Source of the DNA: UBA2779 sp965232165
GTDB lineage: Bacteria; Spirochaetota; Spirochaetia; DSM-2461
Length of the DNA stretch: 64,000 bases
Direction: 5' to 3'
Assembly (NCBI GenBank): GCA_965232165.1
Contig: CBDDOY010000001.1
Location: forward strand, 1,860,001 to 1,924,000
Below the pieces are notes generated by a model. The model searched no databases, was not told the origin of the DNA, and was given only the letters and a program-made list of their open reading frames with translations. A program made the translations under genes and the position numbers. Numbering within the stretch: position 1 is the first letter of the stretch; each line of letters starts with the position of its first letter. Of this stretch, positions 17,310 to 25,467 are shown piece after piece.

Positions 17310-18509
17310 ATGTCGACAGTCAGCAGGAAGAGTGTCAGGGATTTGAGGCCAAACACATGTTTTGATAACTCGGTATGGCTTGATGAGAAATTTCTACTTC
17401 TTACTAAGGGACTACCGGTAACGGAAGAGCTTATTAAGAATCTCCGTAATTGGGGATTCAAGGAAGTCGTCACCAAGGGTTCGATGATTGAGATGAGTCC
17501 ACCAACTGGGCTGAATTTAGAAGATACATCGGCCTCCCAACTCGATGAAGAAGAAAATGAAGAGTTGCGGTTAGCAAGAAAATACTATATAGAGTTAACC
17601 CAGTATATTCAAAATACGTATGAAGGTTTTAGAGCCAGAAACGAATTCAATCTTGGGGAGATCACTGAAAGAGCAAAAGAAGCTATTGACATGACGAAGA
17701 AGCATAAACTCCATATGATGCGGCTTGTCGGCGAGAATACCGAAAAGAATTCTGATTATTTCGAACATGTGGCGAGAATCACTATCATATCCATTTTTAT
17801 AGCAGAGGCGTTGAAATTACCTCAATTCGGCATTGTCAATGTGGGAATTGCCGGTCTCTTACACAAAATTGGTTTGATAAAGATACCATCTTATATTATT
17901 GAAAAAATCTATAACATAGCTTCGCAATTACCCGATAGGGAGAGAAAACTCTTTTCATCTCATCCGGCTGTTGGGGTGAACGTGCTCAGCAGTTACTTCA
18001 GGCAAAACAAGATATCCATCGATCCTGAAATTCTGATCGGCATAGGCCAACACAATGAAAAAGAAAATGGTACAGGATTTCCCAAGGGGGCGGTTGGGAA
18101 AAAAATATCGCAGATAGGCAAAATTCTTGCTGTCGCCAATGGATTCAATGCCAAGTTAATTAACCGATCAAGTCGAGAGGGATTTGATGGGCATTCCTCT
18201 ATGGTCATGATGCTCAGAGAAATGGGGTCTCTGTACGACGAAAAAGTTGTGAAGGCACTCCTTTCAGTCTTCTCCCTCTACCCTCCCGGCACCTATGTCC
18301 TCCTGGATGATGAATCAATTGGCATTGTCGTCATGCTTAACGACAAGAATATCAAGGCACCTATCGTGGAATTGCTATTTGATAAAAGCTTAATTAAGGT
18401 AAGGCAGCCTACAATTGTGAACACCATGGATGAAGACAGCCCATCGATCAGCCGTGCCATTACCTTGCAGCAGGTGAAGTCTTTGAAAATGGACGAAGGG
18501 AACCTTTGA
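17310..18509 (+). CDS. HD-GYP-like protein with altered catalytic residues
   Basis: The product has 399 residues from ATG 17310 (ribosome site GAAGGAGG just ahead). Residues 1-80 form an N-terminal domain often seen before HD-GYP domains; the rest is an HD-GYP fold, recognised from the order of segments. Active enzymes of this family cleave cyclic di-GMP. Here the HD dyad is LLHKIGLIKIP, with Lys where Asp is expected, and the HHE..DGxGYP region reads GQHNEKENGTGFPKG. Several metal ligands are therefore lost, and the protein is more likely a receptor or scaffold than an enzyme. No obvious partner gene is adjacent. Confidence 0.75.
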   Translation: MSTVSRKSVRDLRPNTCFDNSVWLDEKFLLLTKGLPVTEELIKNLRNWGFKEVVTKGSMIEMSPPTGLNLEDTSASQLDEEENEELRLARKYYIELTQYIQNTYEGFRARNEFNLGEITERAKEAIDMTKKHKLHMMRLVGENTEKNSDYFEHVARITIISIFIAEALKLPQFGIVNVGIAGLLHKIGLIKIPSYIIEKIYNIASQLPDRERKLFSSHPAVGVNVLSSYFRQNKISIDPEILIGIGQHNEKENGTGFPKGAVGKKISQIGKILAVANGFNAKLINRSSREGFDGHSSMVMMLREMGSLYDEKVVKALLSVFSLYPPGTYVLLDDESIGIVVMLNDKNIKAPIVELLFDKSLIKVRQPTIVNTMDEDSPSISRAITLQQVKSLKMDEGNL

Positions 18510-18514
18510 ATAGC

Positions 18515-18623
18515 CCATTTCGTTTTTGGATTGATTTTTTCTGCCTGTCTGTGCGTGGTCTGCAGGCATGCGAGAAATCTCTTCGCCAATTTCCTAAAGC
18601 TATTTTTAGGAGAGGCGCCCTTT
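18515..18623. repeat. Decayed MITE remnant
   Basis: The right part (CGCCAATTTCCTAAAGCTA then GGAGAGGCGCCC) matches the end of the palindromic MITE family. The middle has the nested hairpin CTGCCTGTCTGTGCGTG. The left terminal GGGCACCTCT is no longer recognisable. Confidence 0.6.
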
Positions 18624-18827
18624 AGCAAGCAATCGCGCTGCCACAGGATTTGATGAAAATCTTGTCTGTTAAATTGATTTTTCTTCGGCTGAAACGGCGG
18701 CTTGCGGCGGTCGGAGTGATGGCCATGCGTCCAGAACCCCTAGTCCAAAGTTTTCACGATATCCGTGCATATTTCATTGCTAATTGCATCCATAACTATG
18801 ATTTCTGAATTATGAGTTCTGAGACTC

Positions 18828-18967
18828 TGCTGTACACAATAGATTACTAAATGAGGTGCAAGGGATTGCAGCGGAAATGCCGCAGGCTGCCCGGCGATTG
18901 GCACAGTTAACAGGCTGCCAGAGCAAGGCATTGGAGCGGAAAGCCCGCCCCGAAGGGTTGCGCTCCT
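18828..18967 (+). repeat. Structured repeat family A, full copy
   Basis: Near full-length copy. It shares an upstream flank (CTGCTGTACACA) with the inverted copy at 22658-22807. Outer arms GTGCAA and TTGCGC can still pair, with a T-G wobble in place of C-G. Confidence 0.75.
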
Positions 18968-19227
18968 CCTCAAAAAAAGATGAAAAATGGTGCGCCGATT
19001 CTTGGAAAATCGCCGAATCGAATGGATTTAGGACAATCATTTTTTCTGCACATTGAGCCGCCGGTCTGCCATGAGCCTCACAAGAACTGTCGGATGATTG
19101 CCCGCTTCATGAATGGTGATGTATTGGACCCGTGAATTCAAGAATTCCGGCTAAGGGGGCTTTGAAGTTGGTTCCAGCTTTTTCTCCCTTCTCCATTTCC
19201 AATTCTCCATTCTCCCGGCGATTGCCC

Positions 19228-20270
19228 ATTAGCCAAACGGGGATACTCCCGGGACGGCAGGCGGAACAGATTCCAGATTGAGATGGGTCTGCTTTGTGAT
19301 ATCGACGGACATCCGATTGCCGTGGAGGTCTTTGAGGGAAACCGGGCTGACTCCGCAACGGTATCCAGTCAGATTGAGAAATGCCGTCACCGCTTCAATC
19401 CGGAGCGCATCGTGATTGTCGGGGACCGGGGAATGCTCACCGAGGCCCGCATTAGCTGCGATCTCCGAGGCCGTGAAGGTTTGGACTGGATCAGTGCAGG
19501 ACCTGCGATACAAAAACTGATGAAACAGGGCGCCATTGAACTTTCTCTGTTTGACGGACAGGACCGAGATCAAAAATCCCGGCTGTCCCGGAGAACGGCT
19601 TGTTGTATGCCGCAATCCCTTGCCGGCTCATGAAAGGAACCTGGAGGCGGCAGGAACTGCTTCTTGCGGCAGAGAGAGAATTGAGCCGCATTGCCAAAGG
19701 CCGTCCACAGGGAAGGCAGGGCTCTACGCGGAAAACAGAACATCGCTCTGCGGGCGGGGAAGATCATCAACAAATACAAAGCCGCCAGGCATTTCAAACC
19801 GCCGATAGAAGACGGCAGTTTCAGTTGACAGCGTTTAGAGGATAAGATCAGGGAAGAGCCTCTTCTTGACGGTTTCTGCATTGTGCGGACCAGTGCGGAT
19901 GTCTCAGAATTCTTATCGGAGCAAGTGGTCTTAACCTGCAAGCGGCTTTCGGCGGTTGAGAAAGCCTTTCGCTCCCTCAAGACGGTCGATTTGAACGTGA
20001 TGCCGATTTATCACAGGCTGGAGGACCGTGTCAGAGCGTATATGGTTCTCTGCATGCCGGCTTATTATACGGAATGGGAGATGCGCAGGCGGCTTCGTCC
20101 TCTGCTTTTTGATGACGAGAGTGATTCGATGGAAGACGGCGGGGGCGAGATTCTGCTGTCCATCTGGCAGAAATATCTTCAAAAGCCTTCTTAAAAGCGT
20201 CCACGCACATCCCAGGGTGAGCCGGTTCATAGCTTCCGTACGGCTCTTGATGACTTGGCGACTGTCGGTT
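19228..20270 (+). pseudogene. IS1634-type transposase, decayed copy
   Basis: Translated segments in several frames line up, in order, with the intact transposase at 23034-24764. The first is a long stretch (IDGHPIAVEVFEGNRADSAT; RIVIVGDRGMLTEARI) at about 19283-19633. Later come LSAVEKAFRSLKTVDLNVMP and IYHRLEDRVRAYMVL at about 19940-20050, and a C-terminal match to HSFRTAL near 20230. At least two frameshifts and the loss of about the first 190 codons make it non-functional. A MITE follows directly at its 3' end. Confidence 0.8.
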
Positions 20271-20471
20271 GGGCTCCTCTAAGAAAACACTTCAGGAAAT
20301 TGACGAAGAGGTTTTTCGCCTGACTGCAACAGGTAGGCATGCCTGTTGCAGTCAGGCGGATACAAGGCGGCAAGAATTCAAGCGTAACTTAAGCTACGTG
20401 AGCATTTTGGCAACGCCGTAGCGGCGGAAAAGATCGAGTCAAGAACTAAATTGGAGTTTTTAGAGGTTCCC
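20271..20471. repeat. MITE copy with nested perfect hairpin
   Basis: The ends are GGGCTCCTCT and AGAGGTTCCC, slightly diverged from the family ends GGGCACCTCT/AGAGGTGCCC. It is 201 bp, longer than the usual 161 bp because of an inserted hairpin at 20317-20358 with 17-bp perfect arms. Confidence 0.8.
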
Positions 20472-20660
20472 TGAGGCAGCACGATTGAGCCAAACTATCT
20501 AAGGGGCGCGGCCGGAAGTAACTAAACTGACAATCCATCAGCAGAAGATGGTTGAAATCTTAGGAGTTAAACTGTAATGTCCTCAGTATCGTGAAGTATG
20601 GAATTTAAGTTAAATTATTATATGGGAATGGATTATGTTATTATTCGGTGAAAACTTCAG

Positions 20661-20722
20661 ACTAAAGGATGACTGGGGGCAGAGGCTGTTTCTTTCAAAC
20701 ACCAAGCTTCTGGGCATTACAT
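20661..20722 (-). mobile_element. Orphan left end of the two-copy IS
   Basis: On the minus strand these 62 bases match the first part of the IS at 13870/37233: ATGTAATGCCCAGAAGCTTG, then GTTTGAAAGAAACAGCC, then CCCCCAGTCAT. No transposase sequence follows, so this is a remnant from deletion or aborted transposition. It lies upstream of the TGS/kinase gene. Confidence 0.75.
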
Positions 20723-20778
20723 AAGGGCCTTCAGTTTAAAGATACCCTAAACCGATCTAATTACCAGACGGAGGAAGA

Positions 20779-22443
20779 ATGACCCTGAGCATAAAGATTT
20801 TTCCCGATAAGAAAACCATCCAAGTCGAAAGTGGGGCAAGAATCTTAGACTGCTTCATTGCAAGCCGGAATAAATATGGGAAGAGTTTGGTTGCGGCTCG
20901 AATGGATAACGTGTTTTGTTCGCTTATGGATACTGTGGCAGTGGATTGTGAACTCCGGCCGATTCATTGCGATGAAACGCCCGGAGCACGCATTTACCGA
21001 AACTCCTTGATCTTTTTGTTTGAATACGCCGTCAATCAGCATTTTGCAAACCGGCATATCGTCCTTGGACATTCTCTGGGACATGGGTTTTTTTACCGTT
21101 CTCGGGATGAAGGTCCGTCCCTCACCAAAATAGATACAAAGAAAATCGAACAAACCATGCGAAACCTCTCTGGCCAAGATCTACGCATCGTTCCCGGGAG
21201 GATTTCGTGGAAGGATGCGGTGGAATGCTTTGAACGGCGGCAATGCTGGTCGGCATTACGGCTATTGCAGGACCTTAATGATTTTCCCATACGAATTTGG
21301 CGTTGCGGCAGCCATATAGCCTTACGCCATAGTCCCCTCGTTAAGAGCACCGGTGTATTGACCACTTTTGCCGTCGAACCATACGAGGATGGTCTCCTGC
21401 TTCGGTATCCACAGAGTCATTTACCTTACACTCTGTCGGAGAGAGATGATGAGCCGAATCTTTATTCCGTTTATGAGGAGCACAAACGCTGGGGGGATAT
21501 ACTAGGCGTACCCAATGTCGCCAGTCTCAATGCCTTATCCAGGAACAGAAGGGAAGCGAGAGAATACATATTGACGGCCGAGGCCCTGCATGACAGGAAA
21601 ATAGCCGAAGTGGCCGGCATGATAACCGAAAGTAGAGGGATCAGGGCTGTCATGATAGCCGGCCCCTCATCATCGGGTAAAACAACCTTCGCAAAGAAAC
21701 TGGCATTGAGCCTTAAATCAAGCGGCTTTCATCCTGAACTGATCAGCCTGGATGATTACTACAGAGAAAAAAAGGATATTCCAAGGGATGAAGGCAATGA
21801 GCCAGATCTTGAGGCCCTTACGGCGTTAGATATTCCGCTCTTCAATAAACATCTGATCAAACTCCTCGCCGGTGAAGAAACGAAAATTCCCATTTTCGAT
21901 TTCAACAAAGCTGGCGGAAGACTTCCCAAGGGCAGAAGCATCCGGATTGATAAGAACGGTGTCCTGCTTTTCGAGGGCATTCATGCGTTGAATTCCAACT
22001 TAACACCGAGATTAGGTAAAGATAGAATTTTCCGCATCTATATCTCTGCCTTCACCTCATTGAATATTGAGGATCATGTCCGCATTCCCACAACAGATAA
22101 CAGACTCATAAGACGTATCGTTCGGGATCATCAGTTTAGACAATATCGGGCCATTGATACATTGAAAATATGGCCATCCGTTCGTCGAGGCGAGAAGAAG
22201 CATATATTCCCCTGGCAGGGAACGGCGGATGTGTTGTTCAATTCCGCACTGGACTATGAGTTGGCCGTTCTCAAGGGGTTTGCCGAACCCCTATTACGCA
22301 CCGTGCCCCCAAGTGAGGATGAATATGGTGAGGCTAGACGGTTGATGGACTTGCTGCGAAGTTTCTCACCATTTCCAGTCGAAGAGGTGCCGCAGTTTTC
22401 AATCTTGAGAGAATTCATTGGCCGCAGCGGTTTTCGTTATTGA
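20779..22443 (+). CDS. Uridine kinase-like protein with N-terminal TGS-type domain
   Basis: The product has 554 residues. Residues 1-60 resemble a TGS domain, and residues about 60-230 resemble the editing-side region of threonyl-tRNA synthetase (HSLGHGFFYRSRDE). A P-loop kinase of the uridine kinase/phosphoribulokinase family follows from about residue 285: Walker A IAGPSSSGKTTFAKKL, then ISLDDYYREKKDIPRDE and VLLFEGIHALN. This fusion is typical of spirochaetes, Thermotogae and some Firmicutes and is annotated as a nucleoside kinase. It probably phosphorylates uridine or cytidine for salvage; substrate is unproven. ATG 20779 follows GACGGAGGAAG. Confidence 0.85.
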   Translation: MTLSIKIFPDKKTIQVESGARILDCFIASRNKYGKSLVAARMDNVFCSLMDTVAVDCELRPIHCDETPGARIYRNSLIFLFEYAVNQHFANRHIVLGHSLGHGFFYRSRDEGPSLTKIDTKKIEQTMRNLSGQDLRIVPGRISWKDAVECFERRQCWSALRLLQDLNDFPIRIWRCGSHIALRHSPLVKSTGVLTTFAVEPYEDGLLLRYPQSHLPYTLSERDDEPNLYSVYEEHKRWGDILGVPNVASLNALSRNRREAREYILTAEALHDRKIAEVAGMITESRGIRAVMIAGPSSSGKTTFAKKLALSLKSSGFHPELISLDDYYREKKDIPRDEGNEPDLEALTALDIPLFNKHLIKLLAGEETKIPIFDFNKAGGRLPKGRSIRIDKNGVLLFEGIHALNSNLTPRLGKDRIFRIYISAFTSLNIEDHVRIPTTDNRLIRRIVRDHQFRQYRAIDTLKIWPSVRRGEKKHIFPWQGTADVLFNSALDYELAVLKGFAEPLLRTVPPSEDEYGEARRLMDLLRSFSPFPVEEVPQFSILREFIGRSGFRY

Positions 22444-22876
22444 CCTAAACTGATTCGCTTTTAAGAAAACTAAGTGCTGATGACACTGAGCCTAAACTAA
22501 AGGCCGTCATATATTGGGGCAGCTTAGAAAAATCTCTCCGCCAGAATCCGAAAGCGGTTCCCTGGAAGTCCGTCCCCTGAAGAGGGGAGGCTGGAACTTC
22601 GGCGAAGCGGAATTGGTCAGAATTTCAGTTCGAGGGCCGCTTAAAAAACTAATATATGGGCGCAACCCTTCGGGTCGGGCTTTCCGCTCCAATGCCTTAA
22701 TCCGGCAGCCTGCCTCCCGGCTCATTGCCAATCGCCGGGGCTGCCGGCGGCATTTCCGCTGCAATCCCTTGCGCCTTCACGAGTTAATCTGCTGTGTACA
22801 GTAGAGCCGTCCAAGCGGAATGGGATAACACCGGAACATCTTCAAAGCGGACTTCTTCAGGCATTGCCAAAGAGCA
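22444..22876. other. Intergenic, repeat-bearing
   Basis: It holds an inverted copy of repeat A (22658-22807). The rest, including the GC-rich stretch at 22530-22620, carries no gene I can support. The IS1634-type element begins at its right edge. Confidence 0.5.
22658..22807 (-). repeat. Structured repeat family A, inverted copy
   Basis: Reversed, it carries GGCGCAAGGGATTGCAGCGG, then AATGCCGCCGGCAGCC, AAGGCATTGGAGCGG and GGGTTGCGCCCATATATT. The flank CTACTGTACACA is shared with the copy at 18828. Confidence 0.8.
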
Positions 22877-22998
22877 GGGCACCTCTAAACTGAAGTTTTA
22901 AGGGAATTTCGGGCTAAATACTTATATAGAAAAAAGTTGAGCTAGTTTTGCCTTCAAAACGTCCCCATGTAATATTACAATTTTATTATATTTATGTA

Positions 22999-23027
22999 TT
23001 GACAATTATGTAGATATATTTCATAAT
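22999..23027 (+). promoter_or_regulatory. Sigma70-like promoter of IS1634 transposase
   Basis: TTGACA at 22999-23004 and CATAAT at 23022-23027 are 17 bases apart. The ATG at 23034 lies about where transcription should begin, so the message may be leaderless. This is inferred from spacing alone. Confidence 0.6.
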
Positions 23028-23033
23028 ATACCC

Positions 23034-24764
23034 ATGTATATTCAAATAGTACCAAACAGAAATTCGCCTCCCTGCATTCTGCTGCGGGAAGACCACCGAG
23101 AGAATGGCCGCGTTGTCAAAAAGACTCTGGCTAATTTAACCAAACTGCCAGGTCATGCCGTTGAAGGCCTTCGACGGTTGCTTAAAGAAGGACCAGAAGC
23201 CCTACCTGGAAATGATTTCAAAATCACTCGAACTCTGCCACATGGTCATGCCGTTGCCATCCTCAAGGTTATGAAAGATCTTGATATCCCTCGGTTAATT
23301 TCCTCCCGCCGAACTCCCGAACGTAATTTGATTATCGCCCTTATCGCCCAACGTATTCTTAATCCACAATCGAAACTGGCCACTTTTAGGGAACTTATCG
23401 GACCATCAAAGACCACGACTTTATCAGAACAGATCGGTTTGGATGAAACCATTGGAGAATATGATATTTACAAATCGCTTGATTGGCTCTTAAAACGTCA
23501 GCATACGATTGAAACGAAGCTAGCTGACAGACACCTCAAAAACGGTTCGTTAGTTTTTTACGACCTAACATCTGCATGGTATGAGGGAAAACACTGTCCC
23601 CTCGCTAAACGGGGATACTCTCGAGACGGTAAGAGGGGCAAGCTACAAATTGAAGTGGGTCTTCTTTGTGACTCAGAAGGACGTCCTGTGGGGGTTGAAG
23701 TCTTTGAAGGCAACACAGCCGATCCGATGACGGTTTCCAGCCAGATTGAAAAACTCCGAAATCGCTTCGGTCTTGAACGGATCACTGTGGTCGGTGACCG
23801 AGGAATGCTAACTGAAGCGAGCATTGACAGGGAAATCCGGAAAGAAGAGGGTTGGGATTGGATAAGTGCGCTTAGGGGTCCTGCGATCAGAAAACTTGTT
23901 GAGCAGGAAGCATTTAACCCCTCGTTGTTCGATACCCAGGACATGGCGGTAATCAAAAGTCCCGACTACCCGGGAGAACGGCTGATTGTCTGTCGAAATC
24001 CTCTTATAACCCACGAGAGGGCCTGCAAAAGAGAAAAACTTCTTGAGGCAACGGAAAAGGAATTGGAGCGTATCCGTTTGGCGGTCAACCGAACAAATCG
24101 GCCTTTGCGCGGTAGAGAAACGATAGCTTTGCGCACAGGAAAAATCATCAATAAATTCAAGGTTGGCAAGCATTTTGAATTGACGATGGGAGATGATTCT
24201 TTCTCGTACAGCCGCCGGCAAAAAAAGATTGAGGAAGAGGCCCGTCTTGATGGATTTTACATTATACGGACAAGCGTAAAAACGGAAGAACTCTCTGACG
24301 AAAAGGTTGTATTTGCGTACAAACGGCTCTCCAACGTTGAACAGGCATTTCGCTACATAAAGTTGGTGGACTTGAAGCTACGGCCCGTTTATCACCGCCT
24401 GGAGGACAGGGTTCGGGCGCATGTATTGGTTTGTATGCTTGCCTACTATGTTGAATGGGAAATGCGGAAACGGATGGCTCCCATTCTCTTTAAAGATGAA
24501 GCTTCTGCCATTGAAAGGGAGAAGAAAAAGAAATCCATCGTTTCTCCTGCGGAAAAATCTGGTAAAGCCCTGGCGAAAGCATCAACAAAACAAACAGACG
24601 ATGGAGAACTCGTCCATAGTTTCCGAACGGCGTTAAATTGTCTTGCGACTATTTGCCAAAACACAATTGAATTTGATTGTAAAGAATCCGCATCCTTCAC
24701 GCGGGTTACAGAACCAGTAAAACATCAAAGAGTAATCCTGAATCTTTTGGGGGTCAGTATGTAG
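23034..24764 (+). CDS. IS1634-family transposase
   Basis: The product has 576 residues, a usual length for this DDE-transposase group related to IS4. Landmarks are FYDLTSAWYEG (first catalytic Asp region), VVGDRGMLTEASI (second Asp) and LSNVEQAFRYIKLVDLKLRP with the Glu of the YREK-like region, followed by VYHRLEDRVRAHV. No frameshift is present, so it may be active and could act in trans on the related MITEs. Two decayed relatives lie at 19228-20270 and 44690-45110. Confidence 0.9.
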   Translation: MYIQIVPNRNSPPCILLREDHRENGRVVKKTLANLTKLPGHAVEGLRRLLKEGPEALPGNDFKITRTLPHGHAVAILKVMKDLDIPRLISSRRTPERNLIIALIAQRILNPQSKLATFRELIGPSKTTTLSEQIGLDETIGEYDIYKSLDWLLKRQHTIETKLADRHLKNGSLVFYDLTSAWYEGKHCPLAKRGYSRDGKRGKLQIEVGLLCDSEGRPVGVEVFEGNTADPMTVSSQIEKLRNRFGLERITVVGDRGMLTEASIDREIRKEEGWDWISALRGPAIRKLVEQEAFNPSLFDTQDMAVIKSPDYPGERLIVCRNPLITHERACKREKLLEATEKELERIRLAVNRTNRPLRGRETIALRTGKIINKFKVGKHFELTMGDDSFSYSRRQKKIEEEARLDGFYIIRTSVKTEELSDEKVVFAYKRLSNVEQAFRYIKLVDLKLRPVYHRLEDRVRAHVLVCMLAYYVEWEMRKRMAPILFKDEASAIEREKKKKSIVSPAEKSGKALAKASTKQTDDGELVHSFRTALNCLATICQNTIEFDCKESASFTRVTEPVKHQRVILNLLGVSM

Positions 24765-24935
24765 TCGCTATATATCCCCAGTAACGTAACATTGGGAAAT
24801 TGGCTAATTGCTTTCCCTGTATGGAAATATGGTGGTCTTGCGATAAAAACTTCAGTTTAGAGGTGCCCTATAAACGATTATCCTATACATAGAAGGAGTT
24901 AAACGATATGAGCCGATTGAACGAACAAGTTTTAA

Positions 24936-25245
24936 TCTGATGAAGTGGCCTGGTATTCGAGTAACAGCGGGGTTGAAACACATCCTGTGAGCCGGAAGAA
25001 GCTCAATGAGCTGGGGGGTCTCTATGACATGAGCGGGATCGTATGGGAGTGGTGTTGGGACAGGTTTGTTGATTATTCTTCAGGGGGGTCAGAGTAATCC
25101 CCGTGGGCCTGCTTCGGGATCGTATCGAATTTTACCCGGCGGCGGTTGGTACAGTGATATCAAGCCCCTGCGTCCGGCCTGCCGCAGCCGCAAGCCCCCG
25201 GGCGATAGCTTCACCTACTTGGGCTTCCGGTTTGTTCGCCCTTAG
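24936..25245 (+). pseudogene. SUMF1/formylglycine-enzyme-type protein, C-terminal remnant
   Basis: Two frames together rebuild the end of a SUMF1-type domain. First SDEVAWYSSNSGVETHPV and GLYDMSGIVWEWCWDRF; then, after a frameshift near 25095, PRGPASGSYRILPGGGWYSD and SFTYLGFRFVRP followed by a stop. The order and spacing fit the family, which includes sulfatase-maturing enzymes and many surface proteins of unknown role. The 5' part is absent; the IS1634-type element ends 67 bases upstream and may have removed it. Confidence 0.8.
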
Positions 25246-25467
25246 TTGTGAAAACAGCCGGCATCCGGAGAAGGAAGAGGCCGAAGAAGCAAGATAATCC
25301 TAAGATGGCAGACATCAAAGGGTGAGAAATAATCGGCAGAACCGCCATCGTCTGGAAGAGCTTCCGCCCTAGTAGCTTTTGATAGAATACCGGCAGATTT
25401 TCTTCCAGAATGATACATCGGCATAGTGCCTTGATTTACACCATGCGCAGAAAAACCTCAGCAAACC

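Larger units (their letters stand above)
22877..24868 (+). mobile_element. Complete IS1634-type insertion sequence
   Basis: The element is 1,992 bp. Its terminal inverted repeats are identical over 23 bases, beginning GGGCACCTCTAAACTGAAGT at both ends. One transposase gene fills it. No clear target-site duplication remains. The same GGGCACCTCT terminus is found on the short palindromic MITEs of this window, so this element or a close relative probably mobilised them. Confidence 0.9.

Noticed and set aside
25103..25297. An open frame of 64 codons
   Set aside because: It lies out of frame over the SUMF1-type remnant, whose true frame gives the recognisable protein.
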